A stretch of DNA of 64,000 nt from Sulfuricaulis sp040901545 (lineage in GTDB: Bacteria; Pseudomonadota; Gammaproteobacteria; Acidiferrobacterales; Sulfurifustaceae), in NCBI RefSeq assembly GCF_040901545.1, contig NZ_JBBDYL010000054.1, positions 1 to 64,000 of the forward strand, read 5' to 3'. The first letter of the stretch is position 1; each line of letters opens with the position of its first letter. The notes beneath the pieces were generated by a model. It was not told the DNA's origin. It ran no database searches and saw only the letters and a list, made by a program, of their open reading frames with translations. Positions 35,877 through 44,360 of this stretch are shown piece by piece. The position numbers were made by a program, and so were the translations under genes.

Positions 35877-37028
35877 TCAGCGGCCGTTATTCACGTCAAC
35901 GATATCCTCGGAGTGGACGGGCATGAACCAGCGTTGCGCGACAAAAGTCGGGATCACGGCGCTGGCGATCACGACTCCCACGAGCACCGAGTATTGGATC
36001 TGGTTCAGGTATCCGGTGTTGAACCCGAATACGCTGGCGATAGTGCCGAAGGTCAGCCCCGTGCTCATGAGCAGCGTGGTGTACATACTTCCGTGCGGCA
36101 GATAGCGCTTGGCGAGGAAATACACCCCGATGAATTTGGTCAGCATTTTGAGCGCAAAGAGCACGAGAAACAGCCCGAGCGCCGACGCAATCAGGGTAAA
36201 CGATATCTTGATACCGCCGACGAGAAAGAACAGCGGCGTAATCACCGCATAGGCGACCGTGCGCAGCCGATTGCGCAGTTCCTTGGTCGTGGAAGACTCG
36301 GTGAAATGCTTGGACATCAGCAGGCCCAGCAGGAAGGCCGGCAGCACCGCATGCCCGTCGCCCAAGTTGGCAAAATAGATGAATATCAACAGCAGCACGA
36401 AGATGTACTTGATCTCGGGCTCGATCACCTTGTTCCTGAGGCGGGGATGTTCCAGTACGCGGTGCGAGAAGCCAACCGCCCCCACAATGACGATCACGGA
36501 CACCGCCAGAAATGCGGCGGTGTAAAGCGTGGGTTTGATGAAAATAATGCTCAACGCCAGCGCCGTGCCCATGTCGGTAATGAACGTGGAGGCCATGATG
36601 ATCTTGCCCAGTTCGCTCTTGTTCAAGCCGGTTTCGACCAGCACGGCGTAGACAACCGCCAGCGAGGTGGTCGACAGCGCGATGCCGGCTATCAGCGATG
36701 CATTCAGGTCCCATCCGCTGACGTAATAAGTAAAAGCCGCCACGCCGGCGAATGGCAGCAGGAAAGACAAGGCGCCGATCAGGAAGCTTTCCTTGAACTT
36801 GGCACGCATCAACTGCGTGTCGATCTCCGTGCCGGCCAGGAACGTCAGCAGAATGCCGCCGAACGTGGCGAGATAGTTCATCCACGGCTGCGCTTCCAAA
36901 CCCAGATTGCCCGCCACCGCGCCGAGCGTGATCTCGATAATGGCGACCGACAGACCGAGCTTGAGGGAAATCAGACTGGAAATAAAGATAAGAATGCCGA
37001 CAACGAGCGGCGCTACGTCAGCGTGCAT
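35877..37028 (-). CDS. Cation/proton antiporter (CPA2-type, Kef/NhaS3-like membrane domain)
   Basis: About 383 residues with 11 or so membrane segments. The second segment holds LTFLAGTEID, and a core helix pair has ASTFITDMGTALALS, the position of the antiporter Asp. No TrkA-N or RCK regulatory domain is attached, so it is the short CPA2 type that exchanges Na+ or K+ for H+. I chose the ATG at 37028 because GAGGAGG lies 6 bases upstream; an upstream ATG at 37046 is less likely. It is inserted between the rarA/Sel1 genes and serS. Confidence 0.85.
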   Translation of the reverse strand: MHADVAPLVVGILIFISSLISLKLGLSVAIIEITLGAVAGNLGLEAQPWMNYLATFGGILLTFLAGTEIDTQLMRAKFKESFLIGALSFLLPFAGVAAFTYYVSGWDLNASLIAGIALSTTSLAVVYAVLVETGLNKSELGKIIMASTFITDMGTALALSIIFIKPTLYTAAFLAVSVIVIVGAVGFSHRVLEHPRLRNKVIEPEIKYIFVLLLIFIYFANLGDGHAVLPAFLLGLLMSKHFTESSTTKELRNRLRTVAYAVITPLFFLVGGIKISFTLIASALGLFLVLFALKMLTKFIGVYFLAKRYLPHGSMYTTLLMSTGLTFGTIASVFGFNTGYLNQIQYSVLVGVVIASAVIPTFVAQRWFMPVHSEDIVDVNNGR

Positions 37029-37137
37029 AAATGCCTCCTCGAACATGCCGTTTGTTGGGAACGATGCTTGTAGGCATCATCAGCCGCTCGGGCGGTTAAA
37101 GGAGGAATGCCATCTCCTGACACTTTCATGGTAGGCA

Positions 37138-37168
37138 GCCGGCAGGACAGATGCAACTACCTGCCGGC
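37138..37168. repeat. 9-bp inverted repeat upstream of the antiporter gene
   Basis: GCCGGCAGG at 37138-37146 and CCTGCCGGC at 37160-37168, with a 13-base loop, followed at once by another palindromic GC-rich stretch (CCGGCGCCGG). There is no T tract on either strand. It could be a weak terminator of the Sel1/rarA transcript or a regulatory stem in the antiporter leader. Confidence 0.5.
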
Positions 37169-37286
37169 GCCGGCACGTCAGTTCATGCTGACCCGCGCCG
37201 GCCGGGAAACAACGTAACCCGGCGGAAAAACGTCCTTGAACGGAAAATGACGCCTGACCAATCGGGTTAAGGATGTTCTTGTTTCA

Positions 37287-37862
37287 TCATGAGCCGGAGT
37301 TGGCTTTTTCATACCAGTACTTGGCTTTATCCGGATCCGCGGTCAGGCCCAGCCGGCCTTCTTCATAGGCCCGTCCCAATGTCTTCTGTGCGCGTTTCTG
37401 TCCGTTGTTTGCCGCCTTGCGCAGCCACGCCAATGCCAAAGACTCGTCTTTCGTCAACCCCATTCCATACGCATAACCGACCGCGAGGCGGTACTGGCTG
37501 TCGGCATGATCTTTTTCCGCGGCCAGCCGGTACCATTTGGCCGCTGTCGCAAAATCCCGTGCAACACCTTCCCCCTTTTCGTATAAACGTCCGACGGCAT
37601 ATTGCGCCTGAGTATGCCCCTGTTCCGCCAGCGGCAGCCATAAATGGCGTGCCTTGGCATACTCATTGGCATGATAAGCCGTGTTACCCTTTTCGAACTC
37701 GACGTTTGCAGGTTTCTGTGTCTTCGTCGTTGGCGATGGCGATAAGGACGATGACACTGCCGGCGGAGATTTTGCCGGTGTGGCGAGCCCTCCGGCCACG
37801 ACGGGCGCCGATGCAAAGCATATGGCGCAAACAAAGATTGAGTATTTTATTGTCGTTGTCAT
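37287..37862 (-). CDS. Secreted Sel1-repeat (SLR) protein
   Basis: 191 residues with a signal peptide (MTTTIKYSIFVCAICFASAPVVAGG), then a Ser/Pro/Lys-rich linker and about four Sel1-like repeats (AKARHLWLPLAEQGHTQAQYAVGRLYEKGEG; AAKWYRLAAEKDHADSQYRLAVGYAYGMG; ALAWLRKAANNGQKRAQKTLGRAYEEGRL). Sel1 repeats are alpha/alpha scaffolds for protein binding; the partner is unknown. It follows rarA by 21 bases and is probably in the same transcript. Confidence 0.85.
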   Translation of the reverse strand: MTTTIKYSIFVCAICFASAPVVAGGLATPAKSPPAVSSSLSPSPTTKTQKPANVEFEKGNTAYHANEYAKARHLWLPLAEQGHTQAQYAVGRLYEKGEGVARDFATAAKWYRLAAEKDHADSQYRLAVGYAYGMGLTKDESLALAWLRKAANNGQKRAQKTLGRAYEEGRLGLTADPDKAKYWYEKANSGS

Positions 37863-37883
37863 GGATAATAATAAATCATTTAA

Positions 37884-39257
37884 TCATTTTCGGATTTTTT
37901 CCGGATTTGCTTTCTCCGGTTTTAAGTTTACGTCACGGGCTTTGCGGTCAAGCTCGCGCAAATGCGCCAAACGATCGGCTATTTTACTTTCCAGTCCTTG
38001 CGCGGTGGGGAAATAATACTGGCGCTTGCCCAGTTCCTCCGGGAAATAGTTCTCGCCGGCGGCATAGGCCTCCGCTTCGTCGTGCGCATAGCGATAATCT
38101 TTCGCATAGCCAAGCTCTTTCATCAACCGGGTCGGCGCGTTGCGCAAATGCAGCGGCACTTCCAACGATCCGCCCTCGCTGGCATCCTTCATCGCCGACG
38201 TCATGGCCGTGTATACCGCGTTGCTCTTGGGGGCACAGGCAAGATAGACAATGACTTGAGCGACTGCGAGTTCGCCTTCCGGGCTGCCCAGGCGCTCCTG
38301 GACATCCCAGGCATTCAAGGCCAATTGCAACGCGCGCGGATCGGCGTTGCCGATATCTTCCGAGGCCATGCGCACCACGCGCCGCGCGATGTAAAGCGGG
38401 TCGCATCCACCGTCGAGCATGCGCGCAAACCAGTATAAAGAGGCATCCGGATCGGAACCGCGCACGGATTTGTGCAATGCCGAGATCTGGTCATAGAATG
38501 CCTCGCCCTGCTTGTCGAAACGCCGCACGCCCCCGGCAATCACCTCCTTGATCAAATACACCGGAATCGCCTGCCTGTCATTTTGTTTCACCGACAGGTC
38601 AGCGGCGATTTCAAGCAGGTTCAACGCCCGGCGTGCATCGCCATCGGAAGCCCGCGCCAGCAGTTCGCGCGCTTCCTGGGGCATTTCCAGATGCTGCGAT
38701 CCCAGACCCGCTTGCTCGTCCGTCAGCGCGCGGTCGATAACCCGCCGAATCTCCTCCGGTGTCAGGGCCTTGAGCACGTAAACACGCGTGCGGGAAAGCA
38801 AGGCATTGTTCAATTCAAAGGAGGGATTCTCCGTCGTGGCCCCGATAAAAGTGAGTGTCCCGTCTTCCACATAGGGCAGAAAACCGTCCTGCTGGGCCTT
38901 GTTGAACCGATGCACTTCATCGACGAACAACACGGTCGGATGTCCCTCCGCCTGGGCCTGCTTGGCGGTTTCGACGGCGGAGCGGATTTCCTTCACCCCG
39001 GCGAAAACAGCCGAGATGGCGATGAACCGCGATTCGGTGCGCTGGGCGATCAGGCGCGCGAGCGTGGTCTTGCCGGTCCCGGGAGGACCCCAAAAGATCA
39101 TCGAATGGAGGATGCCCGCCTCGATCGCCTGACGCAGTGGCTTGTCCGGCGCCAGCAAATGCGCCTGACCGAAAAAATCGTCCAGTCGCCGGGGCCGCAT
39201 CCGGTCCGCGAGCGGCTGCCAGGGCTTTATCTGCGTTTCCGGGAAAAGATCCTGCAT
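37884..39257 (-). CDS. rarA: Replication-associated recombination protein RarA (MgsA/WRNIP1 family AAA+ ATPase)
   Basis: AAA+ ATPase acting at stalled replication forks. Residues: RMRPRRLDDFFGQAHLL near the start, Walker A GPPGTGKTTLARL, Walker B LFVDEVHRFNKAQQD, and sensor 1 FIGATTENPSFELN. The C-terminal region includes SLYWFARMLDGGCDPLYIARR, the tetramerisation part. About 457 residues. The ATG at 39257 is preferred over an in-frame GTG at 39272. Its position downstream of lolA is standard gammaproteobacterial synteny. Confidence 0.95.
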   Translation of the reverse strand: MQDLFPETQIKPWQPLADRMRPRRLDDFFGQAHLLAPDKPLRQAIEAGILHSMIFWGPPGTGKTTLARLIAQRTESRFIAISAVFAGVKEIRSAVETAKQAQAEGHPTVLFVDEVHRFNKAQQDGFLPYVEDGTLTFIGATTENPSFELNNALLSRTRVYVLKALTPEEIRRVIDRALTDEQAGLGSQHLEMPQEARELLARASDGDARRALNLLEIAADLSVKQNDRQAIPVYLIKEVIAGGVRRFDKQGEAFYDQISALHKSVRGSDPDASLYWFARMLDGGCDPLYIARRVVRMASEDIGNADPRALQLALNAWDVQERLGSPEGELAVAQVIVYLACAPKSNAVYTAMTSAMKDASEGGSLEVPLHLRNAPTRLMKELGYAKDYRYAHDEAEAYAAGENYFPEELGKRQYYFPTAQGLESKIADRLAHLRELDRKARDVNLKPEKANPEKIRK

Positions 39258-39299
39258 GTCCGTGAGCGCCACGCTAATGATACCGGATGGAAAGAGTGC

Positions 39300-39950
39300 T
39301 CAAGGCGCTTTTGCCTCTTGTCCACCCACTACGTCTACGCCGGGAGGCGGCGTGAAAGTAAATCGATCCGGATCGATCCTGGTATTTTCCCTTGCCGCTT
39401 CGAATGTCATGCGTGTCGTGTGGCCGAGCCCGTCAATCATCTCCATTACACGTAACTTGCCCTGTAAAAATGCCATGCGGATATTCTGGTAGCCGCTGTC
39501 CTTGCGCCGGGGTGTCAGTAGCATCCACTCGAGGTCATCCTTTTCATCGAGCGGATTGATTCTGAAATTATCTTCCAGCCGTCCCTTGCCGGCAAGCAGC
39601 ATGGCCGGCGTATCGGCCAGGCCATTCGTCAATGGCCGAACGGTCACCTGCCGTAGTCCGGCATCGTACACCCAGATGCGTTTGCCATCCGCGACGATTT
39701 CCTGCTGGTACGGCGATTCGTAATCCCAGCGGAATTTGTTGGGTCGCTGGATCCACAAAGTGCCCGACGATTCCTGGATCGGTTGGCGCGATTCGTCCAT
39801 AACCACCTGGGTGAAGCGCGCGCTGATGCTGTGCACTTCCTTGAAGAAACGGTGCAGGCTGTCGGTGCCGGTTTTCGCCTTACCGGCTTCGGAAACAGGA
39901 GCGATTCCGAGCACCAGCAGGAACGCTAACATGAGATGGGTCTTGGTCAT
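39300..39950 (-). CDS. lolA: Outer-membrane lipoprotein carrier protein LolA
   Basis: Periplasmic chaperone moving lipoproteins from LolCDE to LolB. Signal peptide (MTKTHLMLAFLLVLGIAPVSEA), then RFTQVVMDESRQPIQESSGTLWIQRPNKFRWDYESPY, the family hallmark, and a C-terminal beta region ending FTFTPPPGVDVV. 216 residues. It lies between ftsK and rarA, 68 bases after ftsK. Confidence 0.94.
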   Translation of the reverse strand: MTKTHLMLAFLLVLGIAPVSEAGKAKTGTDSLHRFFKEVHSISARFTQVVMDESRQPIQESSGTLWIQRPNKFRWDYESPYQQEIVADGKRIWVYDAGLRQVTVRPLTNGLADTPAMLLAGKGRLEDNFRINPLDEKDDLEWMLLTPRRKDSGYQNIRMAFLQGKLRVMEMIDGLGHTTRMTFEAARENTRIDPDRFTFTPPPGVDVVGGQEAKAP

Positions 39951-40018
39951 GAAAAAACCGGTTCAGAATCGGTTGGCTTATCGCCCCCGCAGGGGGAAGA
40001 ATATTCTGCCGGCAGCAT

Positions 40019-42370
40019 TTAACCGGTTCGCGGTGGCGGAGGGGCCAGAACTTCTCGGCTGCCGTTGGGCTGGAGCGGACCCACGACGCCGGCGCGCTCC
40101 ATTTCCTCGATCAGGCGGGCGGCGCGGTTATATCCGATGCGCAAGCGGCGTTGCACGCCGGAGATGGAGGCGCGGCGGGTTTCGGTGACGATCTTCAGTG
40201 CTTCATCGTACAAGGGGTCGGCCTCGCCGTTCCCCCCACCGTCTCCACCGCTGCCTTCATCATGGAGGAAGCCCTGATCGTTGACACCGGCATCGCCATT
40301 CAGAATCTGCTCGTCGTACACCGGCGTGCTGCCTTGCTTGAGGAAATTCGTGACCTTGATCACTTCCTGGTCGGCAACAAAGGCGCCGTGCACACGCATC
40401 AGCGGTTGCCCGGGATTCAGGAACAGCATGTCGCCGGTCCCAAGCAGTTGTTCCGCGCCCATCTGGTCGAGCACGGTCCGCGAGTCCACGCGCGCGGACA
40501 TTTGAAACGCAATGCGCGTGGGGATATTCGCCTTGATAAGTCCCGTGATGACATCTACCGAAGGGCGCTGCGTCGCCAACACCAGATGCAGCCCGGCGGC
40601 GCGCGCCTTTTGCGCGAGACGGGTAATGAGTTCTTCGACCTTTTTCCCGACCACCATCATCAAATCGGCCAATTCGTCCACCAGGATGACGATAAGCGGC
40701 AGTGTATTGAGCTCGATTCCCGCCTCGCCCGGCTGAACCAGCGGGTCGGTGATCGGAATACCCGCTTCCTGCGCATCCTTGATTTTGCGGTTATACCCGG
40801 CCAAATTGCGCACGCCCAGTGCGGCCATCAGGCGGTAGCGGCGTTCCATTTCGGCAATGCACCACTTGAAGGCGTTCGCCGCCTGCTTCATGTCCGTCAC
40901 CACCGGGGCCAGCAATTGCGGAATGCCCTGATACGCCGCCAGTTCCAGCATCTTGGGATCGATCATGATCATGCGCACGTCTTCCGGCGTGGATTTGTAC
41001 AGCAGGTTCAGAATCAGCGAGTTGATGCACACCGATTTTCCGGAACCCGTCGTGCCGGCGATAAGCAAATGCGGCATCTTGGCGATGTCCACCACGACCG
41101 GGTTGCCGCTGATGTCCTTGCCGAGCGCAAGCGACAGCGGCGACATGGATTCTTCGTAGGCCTGCGAAGCCAGCACCTCGGACAGGCGTACGGTCTCGCG
41201 CACTTCGTTGGGAATCTCGATGCCCACGGAGGTCTTGCCGGGGATATTCTCCACGACACGCAGACTGACCACGGACAATGAACGCGCGAGGTCGCGCTGC
41301 AGATTGGTGATTTGCGAGGCCTTGATCCCCGGGGCCGGTTCGATCTCGAACAGCGTGATGACCGGACCCGGATGGACCGCGACGACCTGCGCTTCAATGT
41401 CGAAATCGAGCAGTTTTTTCTCGAGCAATCGCGCCATCGTCTCCAGAGACTGCTTCGAGAATTGCGGCGCCTTGTCCTTTTCCGGCGGATCGAGCAAAGA
41501 CAGCGGCGGCAACTCCCCCGGCGTTACGGGCAGATCGAACAACGGCACCTGCTTTTCCTTCTCCAGGCGACGGCCGGGCACAGGCTTGGTGATTACGGGC
41601 TCAATGCGCGGCGGGGTGTGTCGTTCCAGAACCCTGAGGTCGTCCTCGACGACCTCGCGCCGTTCGCGCCGCGCGCGCATGCCGATGATTCGGTCGATCA
41701 GCGTGGAGGAAGAACGATAGATCCCGTCAGCCAAGAGGAATGACCCGCGGCCGATATTGTCCATGAGCTTCAACCAGGACAGACCGGTATACACGGTAAC
41801 GCTGGCGAGGAACAGCGCGAGCAAAAACAGCGAGGCGCCGGTGAAACTGAATTTTGACGCCAGCCAGAAGCCCGCGGCATTACCCAGCCAACCGCCGCTG
41901 GCAAACGGCATTCCGGTTTTCCCCTGCACGAAGTGCAGGCTGGCAAGTCCACAGGCTCCGATCAGGGCGCCGATAAAACTTCCCGTCAACAGAAACCGTT
42001 GCTTGAGCCCCGGCGAGGTCGGATCTTTCCGGTGCCAGTATATGCGCAAGCCGGAGAATCCGATCAGCAGCGGAAACAGGTAGGCGACATAGCCGAACAG
42101 ATTGAAGAGCATGTCCGAGAACCAGGCACCCGCGGGACCCCCGGTATTCGCCACCGAATCGCTGGAGCCGAGATGCGACCACGATGGATCCGTGGGGGAA
42201 TAGGTCCAGAGCGAAAACAGGATGTAGAGGGCGACAGCTCCGAGCACATACAAAGCCGCTTCTCGCAATAGGCGAATGATGCGCGGTGTCAGCGAAGGGC
42301 TGGTCTTTTTTCGGATTGCCTGCGTCACAACCTTCCTTAGCATGTCGTCGAGAACGGGCGATTTTCCCAT
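40019..42370 (-). CDS. ftsK: DNA translocase FtsK
   Basis: Cell-division DNA pump that coordinates chromosome dimer resolution with septation. An N-terminal domain with four membrane helices (about residues 38-60, 85-105, 120-140 and 170-195), a short linker, the alpha/beta motor with Walker A GTTGSGKSVCINSLI near 435-449 and LPLIVILVDELADLMM as Walker B, and the C-terminal gamma winged-helix domain (DPLYDEALKIVTETRRASISG, then GYNRAARLIEEMER) that reads KOPS. 783 residues, so it has the compact linker, unlike the long E. coli one. Confidence 0.97.
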   Translation of the reverse strand: MGKSPVLDDMLRKVVTQAIRKKTSPSLTPRIIRLLREAALYVLGAVALYILFSLWTYSPTDPSWSHLGSSDSVANTGGPAGAWFSDMLFNLFGYVAYLFPLLIGFSGLRIYWHRKDPTSPGLKQRFLLTGSFIGALIGACGLASLHFVQGKTGMPFASGGWLGNAAGFWLASKFSFTGASLFLLALFLASVTVYTGLSWLKLMDNIGRGSFLLADGIYRSSSTLIDRIIGMRARRERREVVEDDLRVLERHTPPRIEPVITKPVPGRRLEKEKQVPLFDLPVTPGELPPLSLLDPPEKDKAPQFSKQSLETMARLLEKKLLDFDIEAQVVAVHPGPVITLFEIEPAPGIKASQITNLQRDLARSLSVVSLRVVENIPGKTSVGIEIPNEVRETVRLSEVLASQAYEESMSPLSLALGKDISGNPVVVDIAKMPHLLIAGTTGSGKSVCINSLILNLLYKSTPEDVRMIMIDPKMLELAAYQGIPQLLAPVVTDMKQAANAFKWCIAEMERRYRLMAALGVRNLAGYNRKIKDAQEAGIPITDPLVQPGEAGIELNTLPLIVILVDELADLMMVVGKKVEELITRLAQKARAAGLHLVLATQRPSVDVITGLIKANIPTRIAFQMSARVDSRTVLDQMGAEQLLGTGDMLFLNPGQPLMRVHGAFVADQEVIKVTNFLKQGSTPVYDEQILNGDAGVNDQGFLHDEGSGGDGGGNGEADPLYDEALKIVTETRRASISGVQRRLRIGYNRAARLIEEMERAGVVGPLQPNGSREVLAPPPPRTG

Positions 42371-42722
42371 TTTTCAGGGCTTTGCGCCAATTATTAATGG
42401 TCGTGGCCGGCGCTGGATCACCAACCCGCTGCTTGGTTACAAACCCTCGACATTCGGATCATTTCCCATCTTGTCGGAGCGGGCAAGGCAAGGACGTTTG
42501 TTGTCGACGACGCAAGAATTTGTCGAGCTTGGATCAGCGGATCGATTATCCGAGAAATGGACCCGTCACGATCGTCCCATGGCGCTGGTTTTCTTTACCG
42601 GCTTTATGATCATGGCGTAACATAGGCGCGACGATTGCGGTTGCCGCAGGGTGCGCCGCGAGAAGAACTTCCGTGAATGTTGCCCATCAAACGTTCCTGT
42701 CGCTCAACGGAGTCGCCTCATC
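42371..42722. other. Divergent promoter region between ftsK and trxB
   Basis: 352 bases with no supported gene. In E. coli the same place holds lrp, which is absent here. It should contain the promoters for both directions, but no -35/-10 pair stands out enough to annotate, and the open frames in it lack family similarity. Confidence 0.5.
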
Positions 42723-43673
42723 ATGGACAAGGTTAAACATTGCCGGCTGCTGATTCTGGGCTCCGGACCCGCCGGATATACCGCGGCGATCTACGCCGCG
42801 CGCGCCAATTTGGCTCCCGTCCTCATCACCGGCATGGAGCAGGGAGGTCAACTGATGACGACCACGGACGTGGACAACTGGCCTGGCGATGTCGAAGGCC
42901 TGCAAGGGCCGGGACTGATGGAGCGGATGCAAAAACATGCGGAGCGATTCAAAACCGAAATCATTTTCGATCACATTAACAAGGCGGAGCTCAAACAGAA
43001 ACCTTTCCGCCTGACGGGGGATTCCGGCGTATACACCAGCGATGCGCTGATCATCGCGACCGGCGCCTCGGCGAAATATCTGGGTCTGCCCTCGGAAGAA
43101 ACCTACAAAGGCAAGGGTGTCTCCGGCTGCGCTACCTGCGATGGGTTCTTTTTCAAGGGGCAGAAAGTCGCGGTCGTCGGCGGTGGCAACACCGCCGTGG
43201 AAGAGGCGCTTTATCTTTCCAATATCGTGTCCGACGTTACCGTGGTGCATCGGCGCGACAAATTCAGGGCCGAGGCCATTCTGGTGGACCGGATCATGGC
43301 CAAGACCAAAGGTGGCAACATCAACATCGAGTGGAACAACGAGGTGGATGAAATTCTCGGCGACAGGAAAATCGTCACCGGTTTACGCATCAAGGATAAA
43401 ACCGGCAAGAAAAAAGATCTGTCCGTCCAGGGCGTATTCATCGCCATCGGACATCTGCCCAACACCGCCCTGTTCGAAGGCCAACTTGAAATGCAGGGCG
43501 GTTACATCAAGACCAGATGTGGCGACCAGGGAAATTCCACCGCCACCAGCATACCGGGCGTGTTTGCCGCCGGTGACGTTCAGGATCATGTTTACCGCCA
43601 GGCGGTCACATCGGCCGGCAGCGGCTGCATGGCGGCTTTGGATGCGGATCGCTATCTGCAAGATCTCAAGTAG
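42723..43673 (+). CDS. trxB: Thioredoxin reductase
   Basis: NADPH-dependent flavoenzyme reducing thioredoxin. FAD-binding GSGPAGYTAA at 13-22, redox pair Cys136/Cys139 in CATCD, NADPH-binding GGGNTAVEEAL, and the C-terminal FAD motif VFAAGDVQDHVYRQ. 316 residues, family length. The ATG at 42723 is chosen by homology. Convergence with E. coli synteny (trxB divergent from the ftsK operon) supports the assignment. Confidence 0.96.
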   Translation: MDKVKHCRLLILGSGPAGYTAAIYAARANLAPVLITGMEQGGQLMTTTDVDNWPGDVEGLQGPGLMERMQKHAERFKTEIIFDHINKAELKQKPFRLTGDSGVYTSDALIIATGASAKYLGLPSEETYKGKGVSGCATCDGFFFKGQKVAVVGGGNTAVEEALYLSNIVSDVTVVHRRDKFRAEAILVDRIMAKTKGGNINIEWNNEVDEILGDRKIVTGLRIKDKTGKKKDLSVQGVFIAIGHLPNTALFEGQLEMQGGYIKTRCGDQGNSTATSIPGVFAAGDVQDHVYRQAVTSAGSGCMAALDADRYLQDLK

Positions 43674-43762
43674 TAGAGGCCGCTTATTTCCACGATACCT
43701 TAATATATGCCTTCCGCTTTCAATTGCCGGTCTTCGGAAGCGAAACATGTGGAGCCCGGTTC

Positions 43763-44302
43763 ATGTCCGCGAGCGATGAAAAAGACGATGAATCCGACCT
43801 GTTCCGCAAGGCCGTCGGCAAGATCCGCCCGGTAAAACAGGACAAGATCCCGCCCCACCGTCCCCGCCGCAAGCCGGTGCCGGAACAAACCCGGCGCGAT
43901 CAACGGGAAGTGATAAACAGCCTGCTATCGGATGAATACGACTCGGCTGAAATCGAAACCGGCGAGGAACTTATGCACGTCCGCCCCGGACTCCAGCAGA
44001 CGGTTATCCGCAAACTGCGCCGCGGACAGTATGCCATCGAAGCCGAGCTTGATTTGCATGGCGCCACCGTCACGCAAGCCCGTGAAGCCGTTGATGAATT
44101 CCTCGGTGATGCACGCGAACGGGGAAAGCGATGTGTGCGCATCATTCACGGGAAAGGCCACAGCTCGGTGGGAAAAATGCCGGTCTTGAAGGGGAAGGTA
44201 AATTCCTGGCTGCGCCAGAAAGACGAAGTCCTCGCCTTCTGCTCCGCCCGTCCGAACGACGGGGGCACGGGGGCGGTCTATGTATTGTTGAAACGAATAT
44301 GA
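43763..44302 (+). CDS. Smr/MutS2-domain protein (SmrA/YdaL type)
   Basis: About 179 residues with a charged N-terminal region and a C-terminal Smr domain: LDLHGATVTQAREAVDEFL, VRIIHGKGHSS and a closing GTGAVYVLLKR. Smr domains are nucleases acting on RNA or branched DNA. Start at 43763 after GGAG with an 8-base spacer. It is the first of two plus-strand genes between trxB and the LysR gene. The exact physiological role is unknown. Confidence 0.87.
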   Translation: MSASDEKDDESDLFRKAVGKIRPVKQDKIPPHRPRRKPVPEQTRRDQREVINSLLSDEYDSAEIETGEELMHVRPGLQQTVIRKLRRGQYAIEAELDLHGATVTQAREAVDEFLGDARERGKRCVRIIHGKGHSSVGKMPVLKGKVNSWLRQKDEVLAFCSARPNDGGTGAVYVLLKRI

Positions 44303-44360
44303 TTTGAATCGCCGGTCTAGTTATCATTCGCCCCATTAATCGTGCCGGAAGGAACACGTT

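Noticed and set aside
37138..37168. Intrinsic terminator between the Sel1 and antiporter genes
   Set aside because: The stem is strong but no T tract follows on either strand.
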